This document shows, piece by piece, positions 22,878 to 23,873 of a stretch of 23,873 nucleotides of DNA. The notes under the pieces were generated by a model, which had not been told where the DNA came from, ran no database searches, and was given only the letters and a program-made list of their open reading frames with translations. This DNA comes from Lysobacteraceae bacterium (GTDB lineage: Bacteria > Pseudomonadota > Gammaproteobacteria > Xanthomonadales > Xanthomonadaceae): assembly GCA_027483745.1 (NCBI GenBank), contig JAIXTZ010000127.1, forward strand, positions 1 to 23,873, given 5' to 3'. The position numbers and the translations under genes are program-made. The number at the start of each line of letters is the position of its first letter. Positions within the stretch are counted from its first letter, which is position 1.

Positions 22878-23873
22878 ATGGCCGATATCCGTGACGCCAA
22901 GGTGCCTGACCTCGGCAACAGCAGTGACGTTCCCGTCATCGAAGTGCTCGTCGCCGTGGGCGATCGGGTGAAGAAAGACCAAGGGCTCGTCACGCTCGAA
23001 TCCGACAAAGCCACGATGGAGGTGCCGGCGCCATTCGCCGGCATCGTCCGCGAGATCACGGTGAAGCTCGGCGATGCGCTGAGCGAGGGCCATGTCGTCG
23101 CGCGCATCGAGGCCGAGGGCGAGGCCCCCGCGCCTACACCGGCCTCCGCACCAGCGCCCGCGGCGAAGCCAGCGGCCGTGGCCGCGCCCCCTGTGGTTCC
23201 GTCGACGCCGGCTCCCGCTCCCGTGCCCGAGCGCGCGCCATCGCCGGCCGTGGTGGCGACGCCAGCGCCGGCGCTCGCGAACACCCCGGGCGTCGATCCG
23301 GAGGCCCTGCCGCCGAGCACCCCGCCGATCGCCTTCACCGCGGAATCGCTGCTGCCCGACAAGGTGCCGCACGCGTCGCCGGCCGTGCGCGTGTTCGCGC
23401 GTGAGCTGGGCGTCGACCTCGCGAAAGTGGCTGGCAGCGGTCGCGGCGGCCGCATCGCCAAGGAAGACGTGCAGGCCTTCGTCAAGAAGGTCATGTCGGA
23501 AGGCGTGCCGATGGCGGCGCCCGGTGCCGGCGGCGGTGGCGGTGGCCTGAACCTGATCCCGTGGCCGAAGGTCGATTTCGCCAAGTTCGGGCCGGTGGAG
23601 ACGCAGCCGCTCTCGCGCATCCAGAAGCTCAGTGGCCAGAACCTCGCCCGCAATTGGGCGATGATCCCGCACGTCACCCAGTTCGACGAAGCCGACATCA
23701 CCGAGATGGAGGCCTTCCGCAAGCAGCTTGGCGAGGAGAGCAAGGAGACCAAGGTCACGCCGCTGGTGTTCCTGATCAAGGCCGCGGTCGCCGCGCTGAA
23801 GGCCTTCCCGAAGTTCAACGCCTCGCTCGACGGCGACAATCTCGTCCTCAAGCGCTACTTCCACATCGGCATC
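22878..23873 (+). CDS. aceF: Pyruvate dehydrogenase E2, dihydrolipoyllysine acetyltransferase (3' end outside window)
   Basis: Core subunit of the pyruvate dehydrogenase complex, transferring the acetyl group from lipoate to CoA. The first 332 codons are present. A single lipoyl domain (residues 1-76) has the lipoylated Lys44 in ESDKATMEVP. A long Ala/Pro linker (about 77-163) follows, then the peripheral-subunit-binding domain (about 165-202: SPAVRVFARELGV, GSGRGGRIAKEDVQAF), a Gly-rich linker, and the start of the catalytic domain (PLSRIQKLSGQNLARNW, IPHVTQFDEADITE). The catalytic HxxxD lies beyond the window. The pyruvate type is preferred over a 2-oxoglutarate E2 because of the VPDLG start, the Ala/Pro linker and the PHVTQFDEADIT segment. 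The ATG follows a strong GGAGGGG site. With only one lipoyl domain it differs from the three-domain Escherichia coli form. Confidence 0.92.
   Translation, partial: MADIRDAKVPDLGNSSDVPVIEVLVAVGDRVKKDQGLVTLESDKATMEVPAPFAGIVREITVKLGDALSEGHVVARIEAEGEAPAPTPASAPAPAAKPAAVAAPPVVPSTPAPAPVPERAPSPAVVATPAPALANTPGVDPEALPPSTPPIAFTAESLLPDKVPHASPAVRVFARELGVDLAKVAGSGRGGRIAKEDVQAFVKKVMSEGVPMAAPGAGGGGGGLNLIPWPKVDFAKFGPVETQPLSRIQKLSGQNLARNWAMIPHVTQFDEADITEMEAFRKQLGEESKETKVTPLVFLIKAAVAALKAFPKFNASLDGDNLVLKRYFHIGI

Noticed and set aside
23110..23335. Low-complexity Ala/Pro-coding repeat-like stretch
   Set aside because: It is the flexible linker of the E2 protein between lipoyl and subunit-binding domains, not a separate repeat element or array.
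21920..23851. Minus-strand frame of over 600 codons across aceF and ompW
   Set aside because: Opposite the clear lipoyl, subunit-binding and catalytic segments of aceF on the plus strand. Its Ser/Thr/Gly/Ala runs mirror the Ala/Pro linker codons.

Overview
The window is about 24 kb of densely coding, high-GC DNA (most lines close to two-thirds G+C by eye), with short gaps, ATGA and TGATG start/stop overlaps and several GTG starts. The gene content points to a high-GC gammaproteobacterium of the Xanthomonadaceae/Lysobacter type: an aa3 cytochrome oxidase cluster with the order ctaD, ctaG, ctaE, SURF1, ctaA, ctaB, plus a pyruvate dehydrogenase E2 and an OmpW porin. The taxon is inferred from gene order and composition, not from a marker gene.

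Positions 1-6651 hold the cytochrome c oxidase cluster: the 3' part of ctaD, a 46-codon membrane peptide, ctaG (Cox11), ctaE (subunit III), a strong hairpin, a DUF2909-type small membrane protein on the opposite strand, then SURF1, a Sco-like membrane-anchored protein, ctaA (heme a synthase) and ctaB (heme o synthase). Together these supply the two catalytic-core subunits seen here, copper delivery, and the heme b to heme o to heme a pathway. Positions 6720-7613 encode an exported protein with a ChaN/EreA-like fold. Positions 7657-10769 are glpD and glpK, translationally coupled, for glycerol catabolism; glpF and glpR are not in the window.

Positions 10869-18415 are all on the minus strand and, read in transcription order, are a GAF-GAF-GGDEF-EAL cyclic-di-GMP protein, dinB (DNA polymerase IV), a LuxI/exosortase-type acyltransferase, a secreted S9 prolyl-oligopeptidase-family peptidase, and an A+T-richer, TTG-started trypsin-like protease that looks horizontally acquired. 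The gaps are short enough for this to be one transcription unit. Positions 18476-21968 run forward: glpQ (periplasmic glycerophosphodiester phosphodiesterase), a deoxyinosine/hypoxanthine-DNA glycosylase, an NRDE/TANGO2-family protein and a CHAD-domain protein. A hairpin ends this block against the convergent ompW. From the ompW-aceF divergent region, which has a clean palindrome and a possible Shine-Dalgarno-masking stem, the window runs into aceF (pyruvate dehydrogenase E2), cut by the window end.

Most of the window is ordinary housekeeping. The parts least explained by known systems are the minus-strand cluster that links c-di-GMP turnover, an error-prone polymerase and an autoinducer-synthase-like acyltransferase, and the low-GC protease islet at its 3' end. 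I saw no CRISPR array, rRNA, tRNA, transposase or phage gene, and no gene-free stretch longer than 300 bases; the longest gap is the 254-base ompW-aceF interval.
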